Assembly (NCBI RefSeq): GCF_034366625.1
Contig: NZ_JAXMIH010000010.1
Coordinates: 1-64,000, forward strand
DNA: 64,000 bases
Direction: 5' to 3'
Origin: Prosthecobacter sp.
GTDB taxonomy: Bacteria; Verrucomicrobiota; Verrucomicrobiia; Verrucomicrobiales; Verrucomicrobiaceae
The notes under the pieces were generated by a model, which was given only the letters and a program-made list of their open reading frames with translations, searched no databases and was not told where the DNA came from. The translations under genes were made by a program, and so were the position numbers. Positions 19,323 through 28,267 of the stretch are shown here, in pieces; within the stretch, counting starts at the first letter, position 1; each line of letters begins with the position of its first letter.

Positions 19323-20603
19323 TCAGCCGCCGGCACCACCGCTGAGATTTTTGATCACGTCGATGAGCGGGAGGAAGAGAGCCATGACGATGACACCCAC
19401 GACGAGGGCGAGGACCACGATCATGAGCGGCTCCAGCATGGAGGTGAGAGCGGAGACAGAATTGTCCACCTCGTCTTCATAGACGTCGGCGATTTTCAGG
19501 AGCATCTCGGGCAACTGACCGGTTTCTTCGCCCACATCGACCATGGAGATCACCATGGGTGGAAACACGCCGCTGGATTCCAGCGGCGCCACCATGGACT
19601 CACCTTCTTTCACAGCATCATGGACTTTGGTGATGGCATCGGAAACAATCGTGTTGCCCGCAGTATCACGGGTGATGTTCAAGGCTTGGAGAATCGGCAC
19701 GCCAGAGGTGACGAGCGTGCCCAGGGTGCGGGTGAAGCGGGAAATGGCGGTCTTGCGCTGCACATCGCCGAACAGCGGAAGTTTGAGCTTGGTACGGTCG
19801 ATCCAGCGGCGTCCGCCCTTGGTGGCGGCCAAGGCGCGCCAACTCACGATGCTTCCAACAAGTCCGCCCAGCAGATACCACTTGTACTCAAACATGTTGC
19901 GACTGAAACCGATGACCCATTTGGTCAGCTCGGGGAGCTTGTCCTTGCTGCCCAGCATGTCTTCAAAGATGGTTTCAAAGCGGGGCACGATGACCATCAT
20001 GAGGAAGACCATGATGGCAGCGGCGATGCACATGACGATGATGGGGTAAACCATCGCGGCGACAATCTTGTTTTTGAGCTTCTGCGCCTTCTCCTGGTAT
20101 TCAGCGAGGCGGTTGAGCACGAGTTCTAGCACACCACCAAGCTCGCCGGCCTTCACCATGTTGATGTAGAGCTTGTTGAAGATGCGCGGATACTGCTGGA
20201 GGCTTTCGGAGAAGGTGCTGCCCGTCTGCACATTGTCGGCGAGCGTGTTGATCGTCCCCTTCATCACAAGATTTGGCTCCTGGCGGCCCAGCACGGTGAG
20301 ACCACGCAGCAATGGCAGGCCGGAGTCGATGAGAGTGGCGAGCTGGCGCGTGAAAATCATCAGGCTCTTGCTCTTCACCTTGGCATTGGCACCGACTTTG
20401 ACGACCTTGGCCTTGCCCTTGGTGGTCGATTTGGCGCGCTTCTTGATTGCGGCTGCCTGGCCCTGTCCTTCGGCGGCGACACTGGTCGGGTAGAGGCCGG
20501 ACTGGCGAAGTTGATTGATGGCGTCCGCCTCGGAGGCAGCATCAAGGTCTCCGGCGGTTTCCTGTCCGTTCTGATCCAGGGCGATGTAATGAAACTTGGG
20601 CAT
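19323..20603 (-). CDS. Type II secretion / type IV pilus inner-membrane protein, GspF/PilC family
   Basis: A 426-residue polytopic inner-membrane protein. It has the two repeated GspF domains, the first beginning at FTRQLATLIDSGLPLLRGL (about 84) and the second at FTRTLGTLVTSGVPILQAL (about 287), each followed by membrane helices, with a last helix near 400. The N-terminal 75 residues (FHYIALDQNGQETAGDLDA) are the usual GspF/PilC cytoplasmic start, with a Lys-rich linker (about 55-75). It forms the platform between the ATPases and the pseudopilus. It lies 123 bases downstream of the first GspE-like gene. Confidence 0.93.
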   Translation of the reverse strand: MPKFHYIALDQNGQETAGDLDAASEADAINQLRQSGLYPTSVAAEGQGQAAAIKKRAKSTTKGKAKVVKVGANAKVKSKSLMIFTRQLATLIDSGLPLLRGLTVLGRQEPNLVMKGTINTLADNVQTGSTFSESLQQYPRIFNKLYINMVKAGELGGVLELVLNRLAEYQEKAQKLKNKIVAAMVYPIIVMCIAAAIMVFLMMVIVPRFETIFEDMLGSKDKLPELTKWVIGFSRNMFEYKWYLLGGLVGSIVSWRALAATKGGRRWIDRTKLKLPLFGDVQRKTAISRFTRTLGTLVTSGVPILQALNITRDTAGNTIVSDAITKVHDAVKEGESMVAPLESSGVFPPMVISMVDVGEETGQLPEMLLKIADVYEDEVDNSVSALTSMLEPLMIVVLALVVGVIVMALFLPLIDVIKNLSGGAGG

Positions 20604-20726
20604 AAGGCGTGGCGTGGAGGCGTTTGTTCAGGGTAAATTCAGAATACCGGGGCGACGGGCGTTCTGTCCATCAAATAAATGAGCAAGGATGCTCTCGAAA
20701 GGGAACGTTGGTGGCCTTCGGGAGGA

Positions 20727-22391
20727 TCAGGTGTATTTCAGTACTTCTTCGATGGTCGTGTCGCCATTGTAGATGCTGCGCAGGCCGTCTTCGCGAAGGG
20801 TAACCATGCCCAGTTCGATGGCCTTCTGGCGAAGGACGATGGAAGGGGCACGACCCGTGATGAGTTCGCGGATGGGATCGGTGACATGGAGCAGTTCGTA
20901 GATGCCTTTGCGGCCTTTGTAGCCACTGCTGCCGCAGGAGGAGCAGCCGGAACCGGTGTAGAAATGCTTCCCGCCCAAATCTTCAGGGGAGAGGTTGAGC
21001 TGGTTCAAAATGTGCAGGCTTGGCTCATACGGTGAGCGGCAGCTTTTGCAGATGGTGCGCAGCAGACGTTGGGCCAGCACCCCCTCCAGTGTGGCGGACA
21101 CCAGGAAGGGCTCGACACCCATGTCCACCAGACGTGTCACCGCACCGGCGGAATCGTTCGTGTGCAGCGTGCTGAGCACGAGATGGCCTGTGAGCGAGGC
21201 CTGGATCGCAATCTGGGCGGTTTCAAGGTCACGCATTTCACCGACCATGATGCGGTCGGGATCCTGGCGCAGGAAGGAACGCAGGGCTTTGGCGAAGGTC
21301 AGGCCCACGGCTTCGTTGATCGGCACCTGCATGATGCCATCCAGTTCATATTCGACTGGATCTTCGGCGGTGAGCAACTTGCAGTCGATGGTGTTGATTC
21401 GGCGCAGGCAGGCGTACAGCGTGGTGGTTTTGCCCGCTCCGGTGGGGCCGGTGACGATGAAGATGCCATTCGGCTTGTGAATCGTCTCCACGATGTAATC
21501 GAAGAGGAAGGGCTGCATGCCGAGCACCTCCAGATCGAGATTGACCGAGGACCGGTCAAGAACACGAAGCACCACGGATTCGCCATGCTGTGTGGGCAGC
21601 GAGTTCACGCGCATGTCCACCGGCTTGCCGCCCACCGTGGTCATGATGCGCCCGTCCTGCGGGATGCGGCGCTCCGCAATGTTCATGTTCGCCATGACCT
21701 TGATGCGGGAGATGATGGAAGTCGCCAGATGCACCGGAGGCGGGGCCATTTCATACAGCGCACCGTCCACGCGGTAGCGGATTTTGAACTCGCGCTCGAA
21801 CGGCTCGAAGTGGATGTCGCTCGCACGCTCCTTGATGGCCTGATGCATCACCAGATCGACGAATTTAACGATGGGGGCCGAATTTGCCTCCACTTCGGGC
21901 GAGGCGCCGTCTTTGCCGCCCTTGCCGAGCTGACCGAAGATTTCCTCGATGCTGGGCGCTCCGCTGCCGTAGTGCCTTTCGATCAAGTTCTGCACCTGGC
22001 TGCGGCGTGCAACCACTGGCACAATGGTTTTTTCGAGTCCGAAGCGCAGGTCTTCGACGAGCTGCGGGTTGAGTGGATCAGTGAAGGCGACATGCAGCCC
22101 CTGCGCATCAAGGGTGATCGGAAACGCTCCGTAAAGGCGTGCCATGCCCGCTGGAATCAGCGCAATGACCGACGGCGGCGGCTCGAAGTTGTCGAGATCG
22201 AAGTGATCCGCGCCCAGTTCATCGGCCACCTGGGCCCAGAATTCGTCTTCATTGGCGTAGATACTGTAATCCAGCAGCACCTGGACGATGTCTTTGCCGT
22301 TCTGCACGGCATCCTGCTCAATGTCATAGGCGAGACCTTTGTCGATCACGCCCCGGTTTTCGAGCATCTCTACCACATTCTGAGGTGTCAT
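20727..22391 (-). CDS. Type II secretion / type IV pilus ATPase, GspE/PilB family (copy 1)
   Basis: A 554-residue hexameric ATPase that drives pseudopilus or pilus assembly. An N-terminal MshEN/T2SSE_N domain (about 1-150) precedes the ATPase core. The Walker A motif GPTGAGKTTT is near residues 315-324, the Asp box is LLTAEDPVEYELDG, and Walker B/His boxes occur at IMVGEMRDLETAQIA and GHLVLSTLHTND. A tetracysteine zinc site is seen in CKSCRS and CSSCGSSGYKGRKG. The adjacent copy 2 (22437-24095) has the same layout. It ends 123 bases before gspF. Confidence 0.94.
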   Translation of the reverse strand: MTPQNVVEMLENRGVIDKGLAYDIEQDAVQNGKDIVQVLLDYSIYANEDEFWAQVADELGADHFDLDNFEPPPSVIALIPAGMARLYGAFPITLDAQGLHVAFTDPLNPQLVEDLRFGLEKTIVPVVARRSQVQNLIERHYGSGAPSIEEIFGQLGKGGKDGASPEVEANSAPIVKFVDLVMHQAIKERASDIHFEPFEREFKIRYRVDGALYEMAPPPVHLATSIISRIKVMANMNIAERRIPQDGRIMTTVGGKPVDMRVNSLPTQHGESVVLRVLDRSSVNLDLEVLGMQPFLFDYIVETIHKPNGIFIVTGPTGAGKTTTLYACLRRINTIDCKLLTAEDPVEYELDGIMQVPINEAVGLTFAKALRSFLRQDPDRIMVGEMRDLETAQIAIQASLTGHLVLSTLHTNDSAGAVTRLVDMGVEPFLVSATLEGVLAQRLLRTICKSCRSPYEPSLHILNQLNLSPEDLGGKHFYTGSGCSSCGSSGYKGRKGIYELLHVTDPIRELITGRAPSIVLRQKAIELGMVTLREDGLRSIYNGDTTIEEVLKYT

Positions 22392-22436
22392 AGTCGTCTG
22401 TAAGGAATGGAATTCGTTGGGGAATGCCGGGGAAAC

Positions 22437-24095
22437 TCAATCGGCATCGGACATGGTGGCTTCGATCACTTCTTCGGCGGTGGTCATGCCGGAGAGCACC
22501 TTGCGGATGCCGTCTTCACGCAGGGTGCGCATGCCCAGCTCGCGCGCACGTTTGCGGAGTTGCGGCGTGGTGAGCTGCTGGTTGATCATGTTGCGCACTT
22601 CGTCGTCGATTTTGAAAATCTCCACGAGAGACATGCGGCCGCGGTAACCACCCTGACGGCACTTGGAGCAGCCGTTCGCGCCGTTGACCGTGGCCTCCAA
22701 AAGCTGGGAGGCTTCCAGCCCGAGCGCGCGCAGTTCACGATCGCTGAGAGTGGAGGAGGATTTACAGTCGGGGCACAGCTTGCGCACCAGCCGCTGCGCC
22801 TCGATCGCACGCACGGCGGAGGCGGTGAGGAACGGCTTCACACCGATGTCACTGAGACGGGCCACGGCGCTTGGTGCATCATTCGTGTGCAGCGTACTAA
22901 AGACCAGGTGGCCGGTGAGCGAGGCCTGGATCGCAATGGAGGCCGTTTCCAAATCTCGAATTTCCCCCAGCATGATGATGTTCGGCGCCTGGCGCAGCAT
23001 GGCGCGAAGCGCCGCGGCGAACGTCATGCCGACCTCCTCCTTCACCATGACCTGATTGATCCCTGCGAGCTCATATTCGACCGGATCTTCGACCGTGATG
23101 ATCTTGCGGTCGGGGCGGTTGATGAAATTGAGGCAGGCATAAAGCGTCGTGGTTTTGCCTGAACCGGTCGGGCCGGTGACCAGAATGATGCCGTCCGGCA
23201 GCGTGATAAGCTGCTCAAAGGTAGCCTGGTCGTCGCTGAGGAAGCCCAGGTCCACGAGACCGAGTTTCAGGCTGCTCTTGTCGAGCACACGCATGACCAC
23301 GCTCTCGCCGTTGTTCGTCGGGATGACCGACACGCGCATGTCGATCTCCTTGTCGTTGTAGGCCATCTGGATGCGTCCGTCCTGCGGGATGCGTTTTTCA
23401 TCCAACTGCATCGAACCGGTCATGATCTTGAGGCGTCCGATGATCGCGGAATGCAGGCGCTTCGGATGATGCTCCACATCAATGAGCACACCGTCCATGC
23501 GGTAGCGGATGCGGATGTCTTTCTCCAGCGGCTCGACGTGAATGTCCGAGGCCTTCTGTTTGAACGCCTCCATCAGCATGTTCGTCACCAGCTTGATGAC
23601 CGGGGCGTCGTCATCGGTCACGGTACCATCGGTGTTTTTGGCCCTGATGGTTCCCATCACCGCCTCGTTGCCGTAGATGTTGGCCTGGAGCGTCTTGATC
23701 AGCGCAGGCGTGGAGCAGTAGTACTCAATGTCAGGCTGCAGCACATGCGGCAGCGCGTCCAGCGTTTCAAAGTCATACGGATCGGCCACCACGATCTGCA
23801 AGGTGCTGCCATTCGTTCCCAGCGGCGCGATCTTGTATTTTAACGCAACATCGAGACGCACAAGCGCCTTCAGACCGCCATGCGGCTCGAACCCGTTCAA
23901 ATCCACGTACTCCATGCCGGAGTTCACCGCGACCATCTGCGCGATCTGCTCGTCCGAGATCGTCCCCGCCTTGATCAGCACCTCAATGATGCTCTCTCCG
24001 GGTTTCAGGCCTCCTTTTGTCTGCTGGATGTCACGCTCGGTCAGCAGCCCGGATTCTTGGAGCTGTTCGAGTAGGTATGTTTCATTGGAGTACAT
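22437..24095 (-). CDS. Type II secretion / type IV pilus ATPase, GspE/PilB family (copy 2)
   Basis: A 552-residue ATPase, first gene of the minus-strand secretion cluster. It has the N-terminal MshEN domain (about 1-150, with ETYLLEQLQESGLLTERDI at the start), Walker A GPTGSGKTTT near residues 307-316, Asp box ITVEDPVEYELAG, Walker B IMLGEIRDLETASIA, His box GHLVFSTLHTND and a zinc tetracysteine set (CPDCKSS and CSKCRQGGYRG). It is clearly a paralogue of the next gene but diverged, so the two may act at different steps or as a heteromeric motor. The gap to copy 1 is 45 bases. Confidence 0.94.
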   Translation of the reverse strand: MYSNETYLLEQLQESGLLTERDIQQTKGGLKPGESIIEVLIKAGTISDEQIAQMVAVNSGMEYVDLNGFEPHGGLKALVRLDVALKYKIAPLGTNGSTLQIVVADPYDFETLDALPHVLQPDIEYYCSTPALIKTLQANIYGNEAVMGTIRAKNTDGTVTDDDAPVIKLVTNMLMEAFKQKASDIHVEPLEKDIRIRYRMDGVLIDVEHHPKRLHSAIIGRLKIMTGSMQLDEKRIPQDGRIQMAYNDKEIDMRVSVIPTNNGESVVMRVLDKSSLKLGLVDLGFLSDDQATFEQLITLPDGIILVTGPTGSGKTTTLYACLNFINRPDRKIITVEDPVEYELAGINQVMVKEEVGMTFAAALRAMLRQAPNIIMLGEIRDLETASIAIQASLTGHLVFSTLHTNDAPSAVARLSDIGVKPFLTASAVRAIEAQRLVRKLCPDCKSSSTLSDRELRALGLEASQLLEATVNGANGCSKCRQGGYRGRMSLVEIFKIDDEVRNMINQQLTTPQLRKRARELGMRTLREDGIRKVLSGMTTAEEVIEATMSDAD

Positions 24096-24285
24096 GTAAA
24101 CGTGTCTGCTTGGCGGGTGGGAGGTGCGAACGGTATTTTTCGATAATCACCAGACTACAACCTCGCGCTGGAAAGTGTCAACGAATCGGCGCGTGCGGCA
24201 TGAAATTTGATGAGGATGAATGACAAACCACCGTTTCTGCCAGCGTTCGACTTGCCCCGCGACTCAATCACGACGATTCACCCTC

Positions 24286-25335
24286 ATGCACCTCTCTCAG
24301 CGCCTCACCGCCCCGCTCCTCGGCCTCTGCCTTGTTCTTGCCAGTTTCACTCCGCGCACGGCCGCCGCCCATGATGCGGGCACACAGATGGCGGCCATCG
24401 CCAAAGTGTTCCTCGCCGCTCTTACGCCTGAACAAAAGGCGAAGGCCGGCTTCGAGTTCGCCGCTGAGGAACGTGAAAACTGGCATTTCATCCCACGTGA
24501 GCGCAAAGGACTGCCCATGAAGGAGATGACGCCACAGCAGCGCCTGCTCGCCCATGCTCTGTTAAACACAGGTCTCAGCTTCCGCGGCTCCGCCAAAGCC
24601 GTCACCATCATGAGTCTCGAAGAAGTTCTCTATCAAATGGAGGGAGCGGATGAAGCGAAGCGCGCCGCCGTCCGCGAGAAGCGTGATCCTGAAAAATATT
24701 TTGTCTCCATCTTTGGCGAACCTGCGGACAAAGGTTCTTGGGGCTGGCGTGTCGAAGGCCATCATCTCTCACTGAACTTCACCATCAAGGACGGTCAGCT
24801 TCTTCGTGCCACCCCCTCCTTCATGGGCACCAATCCCGGCGAAATCCGCCAGGGGCCTCTCACCGGGCTGCGTGTGCTTGCTGTGGAAGAGGAACTGGGG
24901 CGCGAACTGGTCAAAACACTCACGCCGGAACAATTCAAAGCGGCACTGGTGGCCGAGATCGCCCCCAAGGAGATGATCACCGCTGCCGAACACAAGGTCA
25001 GCGCTTTGTCACCCGCTGGACTCGCGGATTCCGAACTCAATGAAAAGCAGAAAGCCATGCTCACGCGCCTGATTGATGAATATCTCACACGCCTGCGTCC
25101 GGAAATCGCCGACGAGGCTCGTGCAGAGATCCAAAAGAGCGGGCCGGTTTATTTCGGCTGGGCCGGCGGCAAGGAGCGCGGCGAACCGCACTATTATCGC
25201 GTTCAAGGGAAGACCTTCCTGCTTGAGTACGACAACACGCAGAACGACGCCAACCACGTTCACAGTGTCTGGCGCAGTTTCGACGGCGACTTTGGCCGCG
25301 ATTTGCTCGGTGAGCATCTGAAGAAGGCGCATTGA
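24286..25335 (+). CDS. Exported DUF3500 family protein
   Basis: A 349-residue protein with a signal peptide (LSQRLTAPLLGLCLVLASF then an Ala-rich cut). The DUF3500 features are clear: FLAALTPEQKAKAGFEFAAEERENWHFIPRERKGLPM at residues 38-74, a central GSWGWRVEGHHLSLNFTI, and the final GGKERGEPHYYRVQG. The quoted stretches are read in pieces. I choose the ATG at 24286 because it starts the signal peptide. Function is unknown, but proteins of this type are exported in Planctomycetes and Verrucomicrobia. Confidence 0.88.
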   Translation: MHLSQRLTAPLLGLCLVLASFTPRTAAAHDAGTQMAAIAKVFLAALTPEQKAKAGFEFAAEERENWHFIPRERKGLPMKEMTPQQRLLAHALLNTGLSFRGSAKAVTIMSLEEVLYQMEGADEAKRAAVREKRDPEKYFVSIFGEPADKGSWGWRVEGHHLSLNFTIKDGQLLRATPSFMGTNPGEIRQGPLTGLRVLAVEEELGRELVKTLTPEQFKAALVAEIAPKEMITAAEHKVSALSPAGLADSELNEKQKAMLTRLIDEYLTRLRPEIADEARAEIQKSGPVYFGWAGGKERGEPHYYRVQGKTFLLEYDNTQNDANHVHSVWRSFDGDFGRDLLGEHLKKAH

Positions 25336-25681
25336 AGTCGTTGTCGCATTGCGGCATGAAGATTCATTCAGGTTTGAATGCACGCAATTCGCGTGCCTGA
25401 TGGCGGTTGCACACAGCTATTCCCATGCTGTTCGCAGCTTGTTCACATCCGCTTGCGAAAATCTTCACTGCGGAGTGCAAATTGATTTTGATTTTTTTCA
25501 CCTGCTTGCGTGAAAATTTCAAAAAATATATCGAAGAAGAACTTGTGACACGTGTCGATTTCGTCATACAAAGTGCTGTCGTTTAAAAAAACATTCACTG
25601 GCCTCCCGATTGCTCCATTGAATTTTTTTCGGCACAGCTTCCCAATCCACTTTCGACCTCACTCTCCCGGAGAACCTCATC
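25336..25681. promoter_or_regulatory. AT-rich region upstream of dnaA, possible regulatory or origin DNA
   Basis: These 346 bases have no gene and are much richer in A and T than the surroundings, with T-tracts at about 25485-25500 and 25622-25629. One site, TTGTTCACA at 25439-25447, differs by one base from the DnaA box consensus TTATNCACA. A short palindrome GACACGTGTC is at 25547-25556 and TGAAAATTTCA at 25511-25521. A ribosome-binding-like GGAGAA is at 25669-25674 before the dnaA start. This could hold the dnaA promoter; origin function is only possible, because no cluster of DnaA boxes was seen. Confidence 0.4.
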
Positions 25682-27118
25682 ATGGCGCGTAACGATGAAA
25701 ACACGAATCAACCTTCCCTCAATGGATCAGATCATCATGCGCACACGGAACTGTTCACGCTTGCTCCCACGGTCTGGGATCGTGTGTGCGAGGTGTTGGT
25801 GAGCCGGCTTGGCGGCGATAATTTTCAGCGATGCTTCAGCGGCACCTCCGCGCGTCTCGCTGATGACGGGCGCTTCATCATCACCGTGCCGAATCCGATT
25901 CATCAGCTCTGGATCGAAAGCAATCACAGCGCTGCCGTGGCGGATGCCGTGGCCGAGGTCACAGGTGTTCCTGCCGTCATCGAATTTCACGTCGCCACCG
26001 AACCAACGCCCGTCGCCTCCTTTGCACCGCTGCCTGAACTCAAGGCCGCGCGCATCACCGCCGCCGATCAGGCGCCGATTCGTTTTTTCAGCGAGGCCGG
26101 ATTGAACGCCAAGTTCAACTTCGACAGCTACGTCGTGGGCACCAACAGCAGCTATTCCGTCGCCGTCGCCCGCGCTGTCGCTGAAAAACCGGGCCGCATC
26201 TACAACCCTCTGTTCCTCTACGGCCCCACCGGTCTTGGCAAGACGCATCTCATGCAGGCCATCGGCCAGGAGGTGCTCGCGCGCAAGCCGCGCGCCAACG
26301 TGCGCTACGTCACCTCCGAGCAGTTCACCAACGAGTTTGTGGACGCCATCAAGAAGCAGACCTTCAGCCAGTTCCGCCAGAAATTCCGCAAGCTCGACGT
26401 CCTGCTCATCGACGATGTGCACTTCTTCGAGGGCAAGGACAGCACACAGGAGGAGTTCTTCCACACCTTCAACGAGCTCTTCAACAACGCGAAGCAGATC
26501 GTCCTCGCCAGCGACCGTCCGCCGAGCGAGATCAAAAATCTCGAAAGCCGCCTCGTCTCACGCTTTGAATGGGGTCTCGCTACTCAGATTCAGGTGCCGG
26601 ACTTTGAAACACGCATCGCCATCCTGCGCCGCAAGCAGAGCGACTTCAATGTCGCTCTCGACTCCTGGATTCTCGACTTCATGGCGCAGCACATCCGTGC
26701 CAACGTGCGCAAACTCGAAGGCGCGCTCATGCGCGTCGCCGCCCATGTCTCGCTCGAAGGTGCCGTCACCACGGAATCCGCCCTCGCCACGCTGCTGCAT
26801 GATGTGATCGACGCAGATCAGTCGAAGACCGTCACTGTGGATCGCGTGCAGCGCATCGTGGCCACGCATTACGATCTGCGTGTCAGCGACCTCACCGGCC
26901 CGCGGCGTCCGAAAAACATCGCCGAAGCCCGCCAGGTGGCCATGTACCTCGTGCGCACGCTCACCAAGCTGCCTCTGGTCCAGATTGGTGATGAATTCGG
27001 TGGCCGCGACCACGGCACCGTCATCCACGCCTGCAAAGTCGTCACCAACAACCTCAACGCCTCCAACGACTTCAAGCGCACCCTCGATTCCCTCGCCGGA
27101 AAAATCCGCGAAGGGTGA
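25682..27118 (+). CDS. dnaA: Chromosomal replication initiator protein DnaA
   Basis: A 478-residue AAA+ protein that opens the replication origin. Domain I is at about 30-105 (VWDRVCEVLVSRLGGDNFQRCF). Domain III starts near 145 with FNFDSYVVGTNSSYSVAVAR, Walker A GPTGLGKTH is at 181-189, and Walker B LLIDDVHFFEGK follows. Domain IV ends with the DnaA signature around IGDEFGGRDHGTVIHAC. The linker domain II is short. Downstream is not dnaN but rnhA on the opposite strand, so the classical dnaA-dnaN-gyrB cluster is broken; gyrB is at 61.2 kb. Confidence 0.97.
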   Translation: MARNDENTNQPSLNGSDHHAHTELFTLAPTVWDRVCEVLVSRLGGDNFQRCFSGTSARLADDGRFIITVPNPIHQLWIESNHSAAVADAVAEVTGVPAVIEFHVATEPTPVASFAPLPELKAARITAADQAPIRFFSEAGLNAKFNFDSYVVGTNSSYSVAVARAVAEKPGRIYNPLFLYGPTGLGKTHLMQAIGQEVLARKPRANVRYVTSEQFTNEFVDAIKKQTFSQFRQKFRKLDVLLIDDVHFFEGKDSTQEEFFHTFNELFNNAKQIVLASDRPPSEIKNLESRLVSRFEWGLATQIQVPDFETRIAILRRKQSDFNVALDSWILDFMAQHIRANVRKLEGALMRVAAHVSLEGAVTTESALATLLHDVIDADQSKTVTVDRVQRIVATHYDLRVSDLTGPRRPKNIAEARQVAMYLVRTLTKLPLVQIGDEFGGRDHGTVIHACKVVTNNLNASNDFKRTLDSLAGKIREG

Positions 27119-27156
27119 GCCCCCTCGGAGCGCGATGATGATTCAACTCGGAAGAG

Positions 27157-27255
27157 TTACTTCCTCACTCCGATCTTTTTCACCGGCGCCTTGAGCGAAG
27201 ATTGCGGAATCATCGCCGACACCTCCGCGCCAACGGCGGTAAAGATGCTCGGCAT
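27157..27255 (-). CDS. Possible small ORF of 32 residues downstream of rnhA
   Basis: An open frame starts at ATG 27255, nine bases after the rnhA stop, and encodes 32 residues ending KAPVKKIGVRK. It is basic at its C-terminus and the last residues look like a nucleic-acid-binding tail. It lies wholly between rnhA and dnaA on the minus strand. No family is recognised and no clear ribosome-binding site is seen. It may be a real small gene, the tail of a decayed one, or chance. Confidence 0.28.
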   Translation of the reverse strand: MPSIFTAVGAEVSAMIPQSSLKAPVKKIGVRK

Positions 27256-27263
27256 GAAGATTC

Positions 27264-27770
27264 TCACAGTAGCTGCGCATCCGTCTCCGCTTTAAACTCC
27301 TCCAGCAGCGCAACGAGCTGCTGGGGCGTGTGGCTGGCTTTGACGGCGGCGATGGCTTCGTTGGCGAGTTCGTCGCAACGTTCGTTGTCGGTGTGACCGG
27401 CGTGGCCTTTGACCCAGTGCCAGTGGATTTTGTGGTGGGCGGTCGCAGCGTCGAGTTCGCGCCAGAGGTCGGCGTTTTTGACGGGTTGTTTCGCGCTGGT
27501 GCGCCAGCCGTTGCGTTTCCAACTGGCGATCCATTGGCTGATGCCCTGGCGGACGTACTGCGAGTCGGTGTGGAAGTCGATCTCGCAGGGCTCTTTCAAA
27601 ATGCGCAGGGCTTCGATGGCGGCCTGGAGTTCCATGCGGTTGTTCGTGGTGGCGGGAACGCCGCCTTTGAGTTCGCGCACATGCTTGCCGTAGGCCAGCA
27701 CAACGGCCCAGCCACCGGGGCCGGGGTTGCCGTGGCAGCCGCCGTCGGAATGAATGACGACTTTCTTCAC
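27264..27770 (-). CDS. rnhA: Ribonuclease HI
   Basis: A 168-residue enzyme from the GTG start at 27770. It hydrolyses RNA in RNA-DNA hybrids. The catalytic Asp is in [15 protein letters not shown], the Glu in [12 protein letters not shown], the next Asp in [10 protein letters not shown] and the last in [11 protein letters not shown]. The GTG start overlaps the stop of the upstream DUF3817 gene (GTGA at 27767-27770). I prefer it to the longer ATG start at 27800, which would overlap by 34 bases. That arrangement suggests translational coupling of rnhA to the membrane protein. Confidence 0.93.
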   Translation of the reverse strand: MKKVVIHSDGGCHGNPGPGGWAVVLAYGKHVRELKGGVPATTNNRMELQAAIEALRILKEPCEIDFHTDSQYVRQGISQWIASWKRNGWRTSAKQPVKNADLWRELDAATAHHKIHWHWVKGHAGHTDNERCDELANEAIAAVKASHTPQQLVALLEEFKAETDAQLL

Positions 27771-28078
27771 GCCGGAGTCTGATGGGATTCCGCCGCCCAC
27801 GCACGCATGCGGCGGTCGATGAAGAAGGGCACAAACGGCAGCAGCGAGGCGATGAACACGAGCGCCGCGCGACTGAACGGCCAGTTCGTCGTCATGAGCA
27901 CACGCAGCAGTGCAAAACCGAACACCACAAACAAGCCGCCATGCACCGAGCCGGCGATTTTAACCGCCATCGGCATGCCCAGCGCATATTTGAGCGGCAT
28001 GGCGATGAACAGGAGGATCAAATACGAGATGGCTTCAAGCAGGGCGACAGAGCGCAGGAAGGAGACGGGGTTTTTCAT
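27767..28078 (-). CDS. DUF3817 family membrane protein
   Basis: A 103-residue protein with three hydrophobic segments: [21 protein letters not shown] (about 6-26), [20 protein letters not shown] (about 38-57) and [17 protein letters not shown] (about 69-85). This is the pattern of DUF3817 inner-membrane proteins, whose role is unknown. The ATG at 28078 is chosen. A longer frame exists, but its extra 43 residues come from an inverted repeat, not from a gene. Its stop overlaps the rnhA start. Confidence 0.85.
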   Translation of the reverse strand: MKNPVSFLRSVALLEAISYLILLFIAMPLKYALGMPMAVKIAGSVHGGLFVVFGFALLRVLMTTNWPFSRAALVFIASLLPFVPFFIDRRMRAWAAESHQTPA

Positions 28079-28116
28079 CGGGTGCGGTGCTTTTAGACGG
28101 CACCTGTTGAATGACA

Positions 28117-28202
28117 AACGCGAATATTCTCGAATGGCCGCGAATGAACACGAATGCCTGAATTTGCGAGCATTCGCGGCCATTCCGGTTCCATTCGCGT
28201 TG
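28117..28202. repeat. Imperfect inverted repeat of GCGAATG-type units
   Basis: Units such as CGAATGGCCGCGAATGAACA (left) and GCATTCGCGGCCATTCC (right) face each other and can form a long imperfect hairpin. Related units are seen at about 34115-34147. The repeat is just upstream of the DUF3817 start and downstream of the aldolase gene. It matches the style of degenerate intergenic repeats in this genome; no coding function is seen. Confidence 0.75.
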
Positions 28203-28205
28203 AAC

Positions 28206-28242
28206 AAAAAAACTCCGACCGCCTTGCGACGACCGGAGTTTT
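28206..28242 (-). terminator. Rho-independent terminator after the LsrF-like aldolase gene
   Basis: AAAACTCCG (28209-28217) pairs with CGGAGTTTT (28234-28242), and an A-run at 28206-28212 becomes a U-tract on the minus strand. It is about 26 bases beyond the aldolase stop and so fits a terminator for that gene. Intrinsic terminators are otherwise hard to see in this window. Confidence 0.85.
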
Positions 28243-28267
28243 CGAATGAGTTGAGGACGAGTCCGAA

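Noticed and set aside
28079..28207. Longer N-terminus of the DUF3817 protein
   Set aside because: The added codons come from an inverted repeat; the ATG at 28078 gives the normal protein.
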